A stretch of 64,000 nt of DNA from Aureimonas phyllosphaerae (lineage in GTDB: Bacteria > Pseudomonadota > Alphaproteobacteria > Rhizobiales > Rhizobiaceae), in NCBI RefSeq assembly GCF_900113065.1, contig NZ_FOOA01000008.1, positions 1-64,000 on the forward strand, written 5' to 3'. Each line of letters starts with the position of its first letter. The stretch's first letter is position 1. Of the stretch, positions 29,654 to 38,410 are shown in pieces. A program made the translations under genes and the position numbers. The notes beneath the pieces were generated by a model that saw nothing but the letters and a program-made list of their open reading frames with translations, had not been told where the DNA came from and searched no databases.

Positions 29654-32600
29654 CAGCTCCGGGACGTGCCGCGACCGGCCCGCCGCCCCCGCCCGAAGGC
29701 GGTGCGGCTCCAGTGCCGCTCGCTCGCCTTGTAGGCGGCGAGGCAATGGATGGCGACATGGGCGAGGCACTCCGCCCGGTCGAGGAGGAGGGCGTCGTCC
29801 GCCTCGCCCGATGACGGCCGCGCGAGGGCGCCGGCCCAGACCCGCGTCAGCAGGCCGGGACCCGTCGCCAGCCACAGGATGTCGCCGTCGCCGCGATTGA
29901 CCGCCTCGCTCGCCTGGGCAAGCGCCCTGAGGACGAAGGGATGGCCGGGGCGTGCGGCGAGCACGTTGTTGCCGACCGAGCCGAGGTCCTCCTGATAGGC
30001 GAGGAGACCGGCGCCGCGGGCGATGAGCGGAGCGATCGATCGGAGGCATCGGTCGTCGGCATCGACCCAGACGCCGCCCTCGCGGGCGAGGAGCGCGAGG
30101 CGAAAGAGGTCCGCCTTCATCGCCGGCTCGCGGGCCCGCGCGAAGGCCGCGGCGGTGGCCGGCGGCCCGTACGCCGCTAGCCAGCCTGCCGCCTCGCGCT
30201 CGCTCCAGACGCGGTGCGTGAAACCGGGGTTGAGGTCGCGCCAGGTCGCCATGTAGGCGGCGACGTCGGGGGGCACCGCGTCATCGGTCCAGAACTGGTG
30301 GATCGCTTGCGGCACGCCGCCGTCGCCGTCACCGACGCGGGTCGTGAGCGCGCCCTGCCGACGCGCCTCGATCAGATAGAGGACCGCCGAGGCCGTGTGG
30401 TCGGGAGAGGCGCGCAGACACGCCGCGATCGCGGCAAGGCGCGCGGCCGGCGGCTCAGCCAGCGCCGCCTGCAGCGCCGCCAGCGTCTCGGCGTCGAGGC
30501 GGAATTCGTCGAGAAGCTGGCCGTAATGGCTCTGCGAGGGATTGGCGGACTTGCCGCGCAGCGCGTTGGCGCCGGCCTCCAGCGCCGCACCCTCCTGGAG
30601 CGCGCGGGCGGCGCGCGGCAGGTCGAGCGCAAGGAGCGCGGCATGGGCGAGGCGGTTGCGATACCAGCCGTCCGCCGGCTGCAGGCGCACGGCCGCCTCG
30701 CCTTCCGCAATGGCACGGTCGAAGTCCCAGCCGGCGGCGGCGAGTTGGGCGCGGGCGAAATGCAGCCGCGCCGCGTCGGCCCGCGTCGCGGTGGCCAATC
30801 CCGACAGAAGTGCCTCGGCGCGCGGCAGCCGTGCGCCCTCGATCGCGGCAAGGGCGGCAGCGATCGCAACGGCGGGAACCCGCGCCCGCGCGAGGCTCTC
30901 GTCGAAGCAGCGCTCGGCCTCTGCGATCCGGCCGAGCTGGCGCAGCGTCTCGGCGCGCGCGAGGGTCAGCTCGGGCCGCTCGCCGAAGCGCCGCGCGGCC
31001 GCCTCGAAGCGTTCGAGCGCCGACGCCGGATCGCCGCGCATCGCGGCAAGGCGCGCCAGCATCAGGGGAGGGCCGAGCCGGCCGGGATCGGCGGTCGCAG
31101 CCTCGTCGAAGAGGGCGGTGGCGGCCTCGAGATCGTCGCGCGACAGGGCGAGCCGGGCCCGCGCCTCGAGAAGGCCGGGATGGCCGGGGTGACGCGCCTC
31201 GCCGAACGACAGCCAGGCCAGCGCCGCCTCGGGCCACCCCTGCCGCAGCGCTTCTTCGGCGGTCTCGACCGCAAGGTCCGGCCGGTCCGGCCAGCGCCGC
31301 GCGGCGTCTTCGAGCACCGCCAGCGCGCCTGCGCCGTCGCCGTCCAGGCGCCGGATGCGGGCCAGCGCGAGCGCGGCTTCCGCAGCGCGGGGATCGCCGG
31401 GCGGGAGGCCGGCAAGGAGCGCGCGGGCGTCGTCGCCGTCGCCGCGCTCGGCGAGCCGCAGCGCGAGGAGGATGCGCGGATGGCTTTCGCCGGGGTCGGC
31501 CGCGATCGCGGCACGGAGCGCCGAGACCGCCTCGTCCGGCTCGCCCCGTGCCTCGGCGAGAAGGGCGAGGCCGACATGGGCCCAGCCGAGGCCGGGCCGG
31601 CTCCGGAGGGCGGCGTGGTAGGCGGCCGCCGCCGCCGTGAAGCTTCCGAGCTCGCGCTCGATGTCGCCGAGGCAGAGGAGCGCGCGCGGATGCCCGGGCG
31701 AAAGGCGCAGCGCCTCGCCCAGCCGCGCGCGTGCGCCGGCGATGCCGTCGAGACGGCGGGCGAGGAGGGCAAGCTCGACGAGAGCCTCCGGCGCGGCGTC
31801 CGGACGTTCGGCGAGGCGCTCGTAGACGGTTGCGGCGTCCGTGAAGGAGCCGCCCGCGCGAAGGTCGGCGCCAAGATCGAAGCCGGCCTGCGACGGTCCC
31901 GCACCGTCCGCCCAGAGCGCGCGCATCCGATTGAGCGCGTCCGCCCCGCGTCCCTCGGCGCGCGCGACGAGGGCGAGGATGCGGTGGGCGCGCGGGGCGG
32001 CGGGGTCGATCGCGAGCGCGGCCTCGGCGTCGGCCCCCGCCTGCGCGATGCGGCCGAGCGCGAGGGCCTCGCCAGCACATTCCGCGCGCAGGGCGGCATC
32101 TGCGGGAAGGAGGCGAGCGGCGGCGCGAAGATGGGCGAGCGCCCGCTCCGCGTCGCCGGCCTGGCGGGCGCCCCGCGCGAGCTGCCGCAGCGGTCGGGGG
32201 GTCGCACCGCGCCGCACGAGATGGCGGACGCAGACCGTCTCGGCCTCCGCGCGCTCGCCGCGTTCGAGGAGCACGTCGGCAAGATCCAGCGCGCCGGCAT
32301 CCGGGTCGAGGGCGGCGAGCGCGCGGGCCTCATCGAGCCGCATCGCCGCATCGCCGCGACGGGCGGCGAGCCGCATCAGGGCGCGGCGCGCGCCGGCAAA
32401 GCGGGGGTGGCGCTGCACGAGCGCGCGCAGCGCGACGTCCGCCTCGTCCAGACGCTCGAGCGCCGCGAGCGCTTCGGCATGGTCGAGCAGGAACCAGGGG
32501 TCGGCGGGCAGGAGATCGGCCGCGACGCGAAGGGCGGCCAGCGCCTCCTCCGCGTTGCCGCGCGCGCGCGCGGCCGCGCCGAGCGCGCGCAGGGCGTGGG

Positions 32601-33006
32601 GCAGGGGCGTTCCGCCGGCAAGCGCGCGCAGCGCCGCCTCGGCTTCCCGGTCGCGGCCAAGTGCGCGCAGGGTTTCGGCGGCGTCGTAGGCGCTCCAGAG
32701 GTCGGCGCGGTCGCGCGCGGCGGCGGCGCGGAAATGGAGAAGCGCGGCATCGAGATCGCCCGCGGCGCGCGCGACGAGCCCGAGTGTCCGGCGGGCGGGC
32801 GCGAAATCCGGACGCTCCCCGGCGAGAGCCTCTGCCGTCCGTCGGGCGTCCTCGACCTCACCGAGCGCGAGAAGTTCGAGCGCTGCGTCGTTGCGGCTCC
32901 ACGGGTCGCTCGCCTCGCGGAACAGCGCCAGCGCGCGCGTCCGCTCGCCGGCCGCGCGGGCGGCGAGCGCGAGGTCACGCAAGCTGGGGGTCGGGAGGGC
33001 GGACAT
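29653..33006 (-). CDS. TPR-repeat protein fused to a DXD glycosyltransferase domain
   Basis: Protein of about 1117 residues. Roughly residues 5-850 are more than twenty TPR-like helical repeats (A..A...AGE..RAL..F..A patterns). The last 220 residues are a glycosyltransferase of the DXD sugar-binding type: IPQAIHQFWTDDAVPPD, then KADLFRLALLAREGGVWVDADD, with the DADD motif at residues 982-985 for nucleotide-sugar/metal binding. The TPR array may recruit a protein acceptor, as in O-linked protein glycosylation. The ATG at 33006 is given; a GTG at 33036 is also in frame. It is the third gene of a minus-strand group with the RTX-like protein. Confidence 0.8.
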   Translation of the reverse strand: MSALPTPSLRDLALAARAAGERTRALALFREASDPWSRNDAALELLALGEVEDARRTAEALAGERPDFAPARRTLGLVARAAGDLDAALLHFRAAAARDRADLWSAYDAAETLRALGRDREAEAALRALAGGTPLPHALRALGAAARARGNAEEALAALRVAADLLPADPWFLLDHAEALAALERLDEADVALRALVQRHPRFAGARRALMRLAARRGDAAMRLDEARALAALDPDAGALDLADVLLERGERAEAETVCVRHLVRRGATPRPLRQLARGARQAGDAERALAHLRAAARLLPADAALRAECAGEALALGRIAQAGADAEAALAIDPAAPRAHRILALVARAEGRGADALNRMRALWADGAGPSQAGFDLGADLRAGGSFTDAATVYERLAERPDAAPEALVELALLARRLDGIAGARARLGEALRLSPGHPRALLCLGDIERELGSFTAAAAAYHAALRSRPGLGWAHVGLALLAEARGEPDEAVSALRAAIAADPGESHPRILLALRLAERGDGDDARALLAGLPPGDPRAAEAALALARIRRLDGDGAGALAVLEDAARRWPDRPDLAVETAEEALRQGWPEAALAWLSFGEARHPGHPGLLEARARLALSRDDLEAATALFDEAATADPGRLGPPLMLARLAAMRGDPASALERFEAAARRFGERPELTLARAETLRQLGRIAEAERCFDESLARARVPAVAIAAALAAIEGARLPRAEALLSGLATATRADAARLHFARAQLAAAGWDFDRAIAEGEAAVRLQPADGWYRNRLAHAALLALDLPRAARALQEGAALEAGANALRGKSANPSQSHYGQLLDEFRLDAETLAALQAALAEPPAARLAAIAACLRASPDHTASAVLYLIEARRQGALTTRVGDGDGGVPQAIHQFWTDDAVPPDVAAYMATWRDLNPGFTHRVWSEREAAGWLAAYGPPATAAAFARAREPAMKADLFRLALLAREGGVWVDADDRCLRSIAPLIARGAGLLAYQEDLGSVGNNVLAARPGHPFVLRALAQASEAVNRGDGDILWLATGPGLLTRVWAGALARPSSGEADDALLLDRAECLAHVAIHCLAAYKASERHWSRTAFGRGRRAGRGTSRS

Positions 33007-33116
33007 CGGCGGGCGGCTCGTCGGGCGGAAGGGCACGGAGGCGCCGACCTTGCACCGCGAACCCTGAACGGGCCCTTACGCCGGAAACGCCTCCGCGTCG
33101 CGCGGCCTCAAGGCGG

Positions 33117-34244
33117 TCAGCCCGCCATCACGGTGTCCTTGAACTCCAACTGGTCGGCGCCGGAATAACCGGGGTCGTAGCCGTCGTGGTAGGAGACGGT
33201 GGTGCCGGTGTCGGAATGGGTCACGTGCCCGTCGGCGAGGTAGGGATCGTGATGCGCCGTGCCCGTGTCGGTATGCCCGCTGTCGTAGCCGTCGGACCCG
33301 CCGGAATAGCCGAGAAGCGCGAACGGGTCGGACCCGTCGCCGCCGACCACGCTGTCGGGCGATCCGTAGGCGTAGACGCCGGCGTCGTGCGCCGCGTAGG
33401 GATCGTGGGACGAATAGGGGTCGTGGGTGCCGTAGGCGCCGGCCGTGTGGGCATCGTCGCCACCCGCGGGCGGCATCGTGCCGGCGCCGTCGTGCAGGAC
33501 GATCGTGTCGCTGCCCGAGCCGCCCGGCAGGTCGGCGAAGGCGGACGAGCCGTCGGTGTGGACGGCCTGCGCGGAGGCCGACCCGTCCATCGTCGCCCCC
33601 TCGCTGCCGGCATGGACGGTGTCGGTGTGAAGCGTCGCGGAATGGCCGGACGCGTAGATCGTGGCGTTGCCGCCGTAGATCGTCTCCATGCCGCCCGAGG
33701 AGCGAATCGTGTCGCTGCCCGCGGGCGCGGGCGGCAGGGTGGAGAGCCCGTGCGTGCCCCCGTCGCTGCCCCAGAGCGTGTCGGTACCCAAGCCCCCGAA
33801 CGTCTCTGCACCGGTGCCGGCATGGCCGCCGGGCACGCTGTCGGCGCCGGGCGGCGGCGCGTAGGCCGTCGCGACTTGGGTCTCGACGGGCGGCGCATGG
33901 AAGGCCGGGGCGCCGTCGGCAACGGGGCCCCTCGCGGGGGCCGCAGGGTCCTGCGGGACCGCGGTGTCGGAACCGCCGGCGAGGATCGAGGCGGTGTGGT
34001 CGGGCTCGATCCCCGCGCCGTCGACTTGGCCGGGGGGCGTCGCGGCCTCGGCATGGGACGCGGTCGGCGAGGGGGCCGAGGCCTCGCTCGTCACCGGTTC
34101 GGCGCTCGTGCGCGAGACGTCGGCCGAATCCGCAGACGTGCCGCCCAACCCGAGGTCGGACAACACGCTGTTGATATGGTTCGACGTGTCCGGGGACATG
34201 TGTCCCTGGTTCGCGTTCGCCGAATAGGTGTAGATCTCAGCCAT
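33117..34244 (-). CDS. Low-complexity secreted protein with degenerate RTX repeats
   Basis: Protein of 375 residues rich in Gly, Asp, Ser, Thr, His and Pro and almost without Lys or Cys. Several stretches resemble degenerate calcium-binding nonapeptides (GGLGTDTLWGSDGG, GSDTIRSSGG, GGSGSDTIVLHDGAG, GGDGSDPF). A His/Asp/Tyr block (THDPYSSHDPYAAHD) follows. There is no N-terminal signal peptide, and the acidic, hydrophobic-ended C-terminus (EFKDTVMAG) would suit type I export. A type I ATPase and fusion protein lie about 12 kb downstream. A surface or S-layer-like substrate is inferred. AAGG precedes the ATG. Confidence 0.65.
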   Translation of the reverse strand: MAEIYTYSANANQGHMSPDTSNHINSVLSDLGLGGTSADSADVSRTSAEPVTSEASAPSPTASHAEAATPPGQVDGAGIEPDHTASILAGGSDTAVPQDPAAPARGPVADGAPAFHAPPVETQVATAYAPPPGADSVPGGHAGTGAETFGGLGTDTLWGSDGGTHGLSTLPPAPAGSDTIRSSGGMETIYGGNATIYASGHSATLHTDTVHAGSEGATMDGSASAQAVHTDGSSAFADLPGGSGSDTIVLHDGAGTMPPAGGDDAHTAGAYGTHDPYSSHDPYAAHDAGVYAYGSPDSVVGGDGSDPFALLGYSGGSDGYDSGHTDTGTAHHDPYLADGHVTHSDTGTTVSYHDGYDPGYSGADQLEFKDTVMAG

Positions 34245-34296
34245 TCAGGGCCTTCAGGATCCGGCGCCGCCGAGACGCGGTGCCGGGGCGGATGGG

Positions 34297-35166
34297 TCAG
34301 GCGGCCGCGTCCACCGGTCCGGCCGCTCGGCGGAAGACCCGCAGGCGGCTCGGCTGGCGGACGGGGGTGGGCGGGGACAGGTGCGCGGAGACCTTTGCGG
34401 CCGCCACGAAGTCGAGGCGCACGCCGACGAGCGGGTCGAGCGGCGTCGGGCCGACGAGCTCGATCTCGCGGCCCTGGCGGGTCGAGACCGACGAGCCGAG
34501 GAAGACGCCGTCGGCCTTGAGCGCGAGGCCGGGCGCGGTGTCCGGCAGCAGCCGCACGCGCAGGCCGATCAGCGGCAGCGCCCGGCCGCGCGTGCCGGCA
34601 TAGGCGCCGGCGGGCGTCCAGGGCGACCAGCCCGCGCCGCGCCCGCCCGACGCCACCTGATATTCGACCGGCAGCTCGGCGGCGACGCCGCGCATCTCCA
34701 GCCCCTCGATCCGGCCCGGCGTTTCCGGACCGCAGATCCAGTGGCCGCGCGGGGCGGCGATGTCGCCGCGCAGCGACACGTGGGCGCGCAGGAGGAACTC
34801 GACGCCGCCATCGGGGAGGTCGGGCCGCAGACGCAGCGCCGGCTCCGGCGCCGCTTCGGCCTCCGCGCCCATGCGCTTCAGCTCGAGGCCCGCCGGCAGG
34901 ACGTTGCCGGGTCCCTTCGCGCGCATCACGACGTCGATCGCGCCGGCCGCCTCGGCGGTCACCACAAGCACCTGGCCCGGCCGCGACAGGAAGCCCGGCC
35001 GCTCGCCGGGCGCGGTCAGGAGCGAGATGCCGGGCGACACGGCGACGATCTCGACCTCGGGCGCCTCGCCGGTCAGCAAGGCGTCCGCCCGGTACGAGAA
35101 CGCCGAGAGTCCTCGTTCCACCCGCAATGTCGCGCGTCGCTCGGATCCGTGCACAGCCCGCTCCAT
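34297..35166 (-). CDS. Conserved-looking protein of unknown function in surface locus
   Basis: Protein of 289 residues, not recognised. It is predicted mostly beta-strand, with alternating hydrophobic residues (GQVLVVTAEAAGAIDVVMRA, VGVRLDFVAAAKVSAHL). It has no signal peptide and no membrane helix. A motif GHWICGPETPGRIEGLEMRG lies near the middle. It is the first gene of the minus-strand group that continues with the RTX-like protein and the TPR-glycosyltransferase. A carbohydrate- or surface-related role is only suggested by position. The ATG at 35166 was preferred to an upstream start because GGGA precedes it. Confidence 0.65.
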   Translation of the reverse strand: MERAVHGSERRATLRVERGLSAFSYRADALLTGEAPEVEIVAVSPGISLLTAPGERPGFLSRPGQVLVVTAEAAGAIDVVMRAKGPGNVLPAGLELKRMGAEAEAAPEPALRLRPDLPDGGVEFLLRAHVSLRGDIAAPRGHWICGPETPGRIEGLEMRGVAAELPVEYQVASGGRGAGWSPWTPAGAYAGTRGRALPLIGLRVRLLPDTAPGLALKADGVFLGSSVSTRQGREIELVGPTPLDPLVGVRLDFVAAAKVSAHLSPPTPVRQPSRLRVFRRAAGPVDAAA

Positions 35167-35445
35167 CCATTTCGTCCCATGCAGAAGACGACGAGGTCGG
35201 GCGATATTCAAGTTAATGAATACTGTTCCTGATGGTGAGGAAAACAACAGATGAACCGGAATGGCGTCGTTGAATGCTTTGCTTAAAGATCAACGCAAAA
35301 TTACCGAAGGTTTCCGCAGTGGTCACCATCTTGGCCGGACGGGCGGGGCGGATACCGCCGCCTCACGGCGCAACCGCACGTTACAGATGCGTAAGGAATA
35401 TCATTCATAGTCTCAACGAATTGTCCGAGTGGGAGCCGTCCGCAG
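35167..35445. promoter_or_regulatory. AT-rich divergent promoter region of the surface locus
   Basis: This 279-base gap separates the minus-strand group (starting at 35166) from the plus-strand operon (starting at 35446). It is much more AT-rich than its surroundings, especially 35200-35300 and 35390-35420, as expected for promoters of both transcripts. No clean -35/-10 pair or known operator is visible. An 11-codon ORF (35251-35286) with GAGG upstream lies inside. Confidence 0.4.
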
Positions 35446-36273
35446 ATGATCCGGGGAAGCATCGAGTTCGCCAGCGCCGACCAGATTCAGGGCTGGATCC
35501 ATACGTCCGACGGCCGGGTGCGCGACTACACGCTGCTGGCCTTCCATGGCGACCAGTGCGTAGGCGCCGGCAAGGTCAACACCTTCCGCGGTGACCTTGC
35601 GGACGCAGGCCTCGGCGACGGCCATCTCGGCTTCAGCTTTCCGATCTCGGTCGCGCCCGATCGCGTGGGTTCCGTGGTGCTGCGCCTCGAGGGCGGCGAC
35701 GCGGTGATCCTGCAGAACGGCGCGCATGTCGCGGGCGGTTCGAAGGCGCGCGCGGGCCTCCAGCGCGACGAGGTGCGCGAGCGCCTCGCCGCCCTGAAAT
35801 GGGCGCTGAAGCACGGGCGCATCTCGCAGGCCGACTTCGACTTCCTGCGCATCCTCTGGTCCTTCGGCGTCTACGAGCGCGGCCTCCTGCGCCGCTCGGC
35901 GGGTGACGAGGCGGTGGTGGCGGAGAAGCCGGCCACGGTCGCCGCGGCGCTACTGGAATCCTACGCCGGCACCGACGTGCGCACGAGCGCGGAAACGGTC
36001 CGCACCCCGGCCGAGTTCGCGGCCGCGCTCGCCCGCACGCTCGCCGCCCCGGCCGCGCCGCCGGTCGTTGCCCTCCATGCCACCGGCCGCGCCAGCGTGC
36101 GCGTCGCCGAAGGCACCCACGTCTCCGACACCGAAGGCGCGCAGGCGGTGCCCTTCACCGACTATGCGCTGACCGGCGAGCAGCTCCTGATCCTTGACGC
36201 GCGGGCGCGCTCGGAAATCCAGATCGGCGAGGGAGCCTCGGTCGAGATCGTCCGCGCCGAACCCGTCGCCTGA
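35446..36273 (+). CDS. GW/DQCVG-family protein of unknown function, copy 1
   Basis: Protein of 275 residues and first gene of the plus-strand surface operon. Its N-terminal 90 residues (MIRGSIEFA, IQGWIH, LLAFHGDQCVGAGKV, FRGDLADAGLGDGHLGFSF) match the protein at 39699-40538 almost motif by motif, so the two are paralogues. The block resembles beta-sandwich modules in alphaproteobacterial glycosyltransferases. The middle is helical and the C-terminus is beta-rich with a cupin-like feel. There is no signal peptide. GGGAG precedes the ATG. The function is unknown; a role in glycan or surface-protein handling follows only from context. Confidence 0.75.
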   Translation: MIRGSIEFASADQIQGWIHTSDGRVRDYTLLAFHGDQCVGAGKVNTFRGDLADAGLGDGHLGFSFPISVAPDRVGSVVLRLEGGDAVILQNGAHVAGGSKARAGLQRDEVRERLAALKWALKHGRISQADFDFLRILWSFGVYERGLLRRSAGDEAVVAEKPATVAAALLESYAGTDVRTSAETVRTPAEFAAALARTLAAPAAPPVVALHATGRASVRVAEGTHVSDTEGAQAVPFTDYALTGEQLLILDARARSEIQIGEGASVEIVRAEPVA

Positions 36274-36322
36274 CGCGGCGGCCGACCGGAATTAGACGCC
36301 CGCGAACCAGCGTCCCCTGCCC

Positions 36323-38410
36323 ATGCTGCACGTCCTTCCCCTGTCCGCCTATGCGGCGAGCGATCTCGTGGATCACGAGGCCGGGCGCTGGTGCGGGCGC
36401 ATCGAGCGCCTCGAGGCGGGACACGGCGTGTCGGGCTGGGTGCTGTCGGTGGACGCGCCGGAGGCGGCGACCGACCTCGAACTGACCGTCGGCGAGGACG
36501 CCTTCGCGCTCGGTGCGACCGGCCTTGCTCATCCGCCGAGCGACCTTCGCCTCGGCCGCACGACCCAGGCTGCCTTCCGCTTCGGACCCGACGTCTTCGC
36601 GCGGCTCGCCCGCCTGTCGCCGCGCCGCGCCGCGCTTCGCGTCGGCGTGCGCGTGGCGGGCACCGATGTGCGACTGATGCCGCCGGGCGGGCGCGACCCG
36701 ACGGTCGGCGAACTCGTCGCCGCCTGGCGCACCAGGCTGGTGGCCGGCCTCGCTGCCGGGGCCGCCGGCGAGACGCGCGGCGACCGGATGCTGCGCCGGC
36801 TGGCCGGACTGCGCGCCGAGGCCGTCGCGCTGCGCGACCGGCCGCTGCGACCGATCTCCGACAACGACGTCGGCCAGATCGACGCGCTGCATGTGGGTAC
36901 CGACAGTCAGGTCTGGTTCGTCGGCTGGATGAAGCGCGGCGCCGACATTGACTTTCCCGCCGTCGTCGCCGACCGCGACAAGCTGCCGGCGGGCGGCGCG
37001 GTGTTCCGCTACGAGCGGCCCGACCTCAACTCCACCTGCGTCGGCGTCGTCGGCCTCCTCGACACCGGATGGCAGCCGCCGCCGACGCTGCGCGACGGCT
37101 TCGTCTACCTCGGGGCGGGCGCGCAATTTCACCTGCGCTACGGCGCCTACACGCGCGTCCTGAAGGCCGACGCCTTCGCGGCCGCGTTCGCGCAGGCGCA
37201 AGCGCTGTCGATCGGCGGCCATGCCGAGGCGCTCGCCGCTGTCCTCCATGCGGGCGGAAACTGGATGGCGGGCAATGCCACCGCTGCCGGCATGGCGGCG
37301 GAGGGCGTGATCGACAAGCTCCTCATGGTGCCGGGCTTCGGCTGCTTTGCGGACGGCTGGGCGGTCAGCCCCGCCAAGCGTATCGAGACGTTCCAGATGC
37401 GCATCGGCGACTGCGTGCTGGCCGCCGACGAGGCCTCGACGGGCTTTCGCCCCCGCCCCGACCTCGCGTCGGTCTTCGGCGGCGGCGGCACCACGGCGCG
37501 CGCCGGCTTCTCGACCGTTCTGCGGGGTGCGCTGCCGCAGGACGCCGCCGGGGCGCCGCTCCTGCGCATCGTCCACGACGACGGCACGGGCGCGGTGCTG
37601 CGCATCGAGCCGAAGCTCCTGCGCCGCCTCGATCCCGTGGCCGATGGCGAGGAGCTCCTGGCACTCTTCCCCGCGATCCGCTTCGAACCCTTCTGGGACG
37701 CGTTCCTGGCCGCCCAGCGCCGCAACCTCCGCCAGACTGTTCGTGAGCCGGCAAAGCTTCGCGCGGCCTCGTGCGAGCGGCTCGTCGTCGTCCGCCTCCC
37801 CGGCGAGGCGGGCAATCTCAATCTCGTCTTCGACCGGCTGGCACGGCATCTGCCCGAACTTGGCCCCGGCGCGGGCGTCTGCATCGTCGCCGACCAGGGG
37901 CGCGGCCGGGCCGAGGCGCTGATGCGCTTCGAGGAGCTTCGAGCCGCCACCGACGCGCCGCTTTCGATGGTCGCCGTCGCGCACGGCCACGACGCGCTGT
38001 CGGAACTCCCCTTCATGCTCCAGGCGCTGTCGCCGGAGCGCTTTGTCCATGTCGGGCGCGGGCTCGTCCTCAACGCGGCCGGCTGGCGGGCCGCGGCCGC
38101 AAGCCTTCTTCGTCGCGGCCACGGTCTCGACCGGTTCGAGGTGCTGGACGATGCCGGGCGCCCGGACCGCGTCGACGGCGCCTACGGGGCCGGCTGCTTC
38201 GGCTGGAGCACGGCGGCCTTCCTCGCCCATGCGGCTGATGCGCCGGCGCTGACGCGCGGCGTCTACGGCGACAGCGGCCTGCCGGTCTCGCCGGCGCGCG
38301 ACCGCGCCCACCGGGCTTGCGCCCTGCGCATCGAGCGCGCCGCCGTCTCGCGCCTTGCCGACATGATCGACGCCGACCTTCTCGCCGGTCGGGGAAGCGA
38401 GGCCGCATGA
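36323..38410 (+). CDS. Large surface-locus protein with GW-type beta-sandwich start
   Basis: Protein of 695 residues, not recognised as a known enzyme. The N-terminus has GRIERLEAGHGVSGWVLSVD, similar to the GW module of its neighbours. The C-terminal 200 residues look like a GT2-type Rossmann region without a clear DXD (RLVVVRLPGEAGNLNLVFDRLARHL, then ERFVHVGRGLVLNAAGW). It lies 49 bases after the first operon gene and overlaps the next GT4 gene by 4 bases. It is likely a glycan-assembly protein that has lost, or not kept, obvious catalytic motifs. Confidence 0.7.
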   Translation: MLHVLPLSAYAASDLVDHEAGRWCGRIERLEAGHGVSGWVLSVDAPEAATDLELTVGEDAFALGATGLAHPPSDLRLGRTTQAAFRFGPDVFARLARLSPRRAALRVGVRVAGTDVRLMPPGGRDPTVGELVAAWRTRLVAGLAAGAAGETRGDRMLRRLAGLRAEAVALRDRPLRPISDNDVGQIDALHVGTDSQVWFVGWMKRGADIDFPAVVADRDKLPAGGAVFRYERPDLNSTCVGVVGLLDTGWQPPPTLRDGFVYLGAGAQFHLRYGAYTRVLKADAFAAAFAQAQALSIGGHAEALAAVLHAGGNWMAGNATAAGMAAEGVIDKLLMVPGFGCFADGWAVSPAKRIETFQMRIGDCVLAADEASTGFRPRPDLASVFGGGGTTARAGFSTVLRGALPQDAAGAPLLRIVHDDGTGAVLRIEPKLLRRLDPVADGEELLALFPAIRFEPFWDAFLAAQRRNLRQTVREPAKLRAASCERLVVVRLPGEAGNLNLVFDRLARHLPELGPGAGVCIVADQGRGRAEALMRFEELRAATDAPLSMVAVAHGHDALSELPFMLQALSPERFVHVGRGLVLNAAGWRAAAASLLRRGHGLDRFEVLDDAGRPDRVDGAYGAGCFGWSTAAFLAHAADAPALTRGVYGDSGLPVSPARDRAHRACALRIERAAVSRLADMIDADLLAGRGSEAA

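Noticed and set aside
30214-33168. A 984-codon open frame on the plus strand opposite the TPR-glycosyltransferase.
   Set aside because: Its composition is Arg/Gly/Ala-rich with no domain. The opposite strand has clear TPR repeats and a DXD glycosyltransferase. Long antisense frames are normal in this base composition.
35251-35286. An 11-codon ORF that could be a leader peptide before the surface operon.
   Set aside because: Too short, and there is no run of regulatory codons or attenuator hairpin after it.
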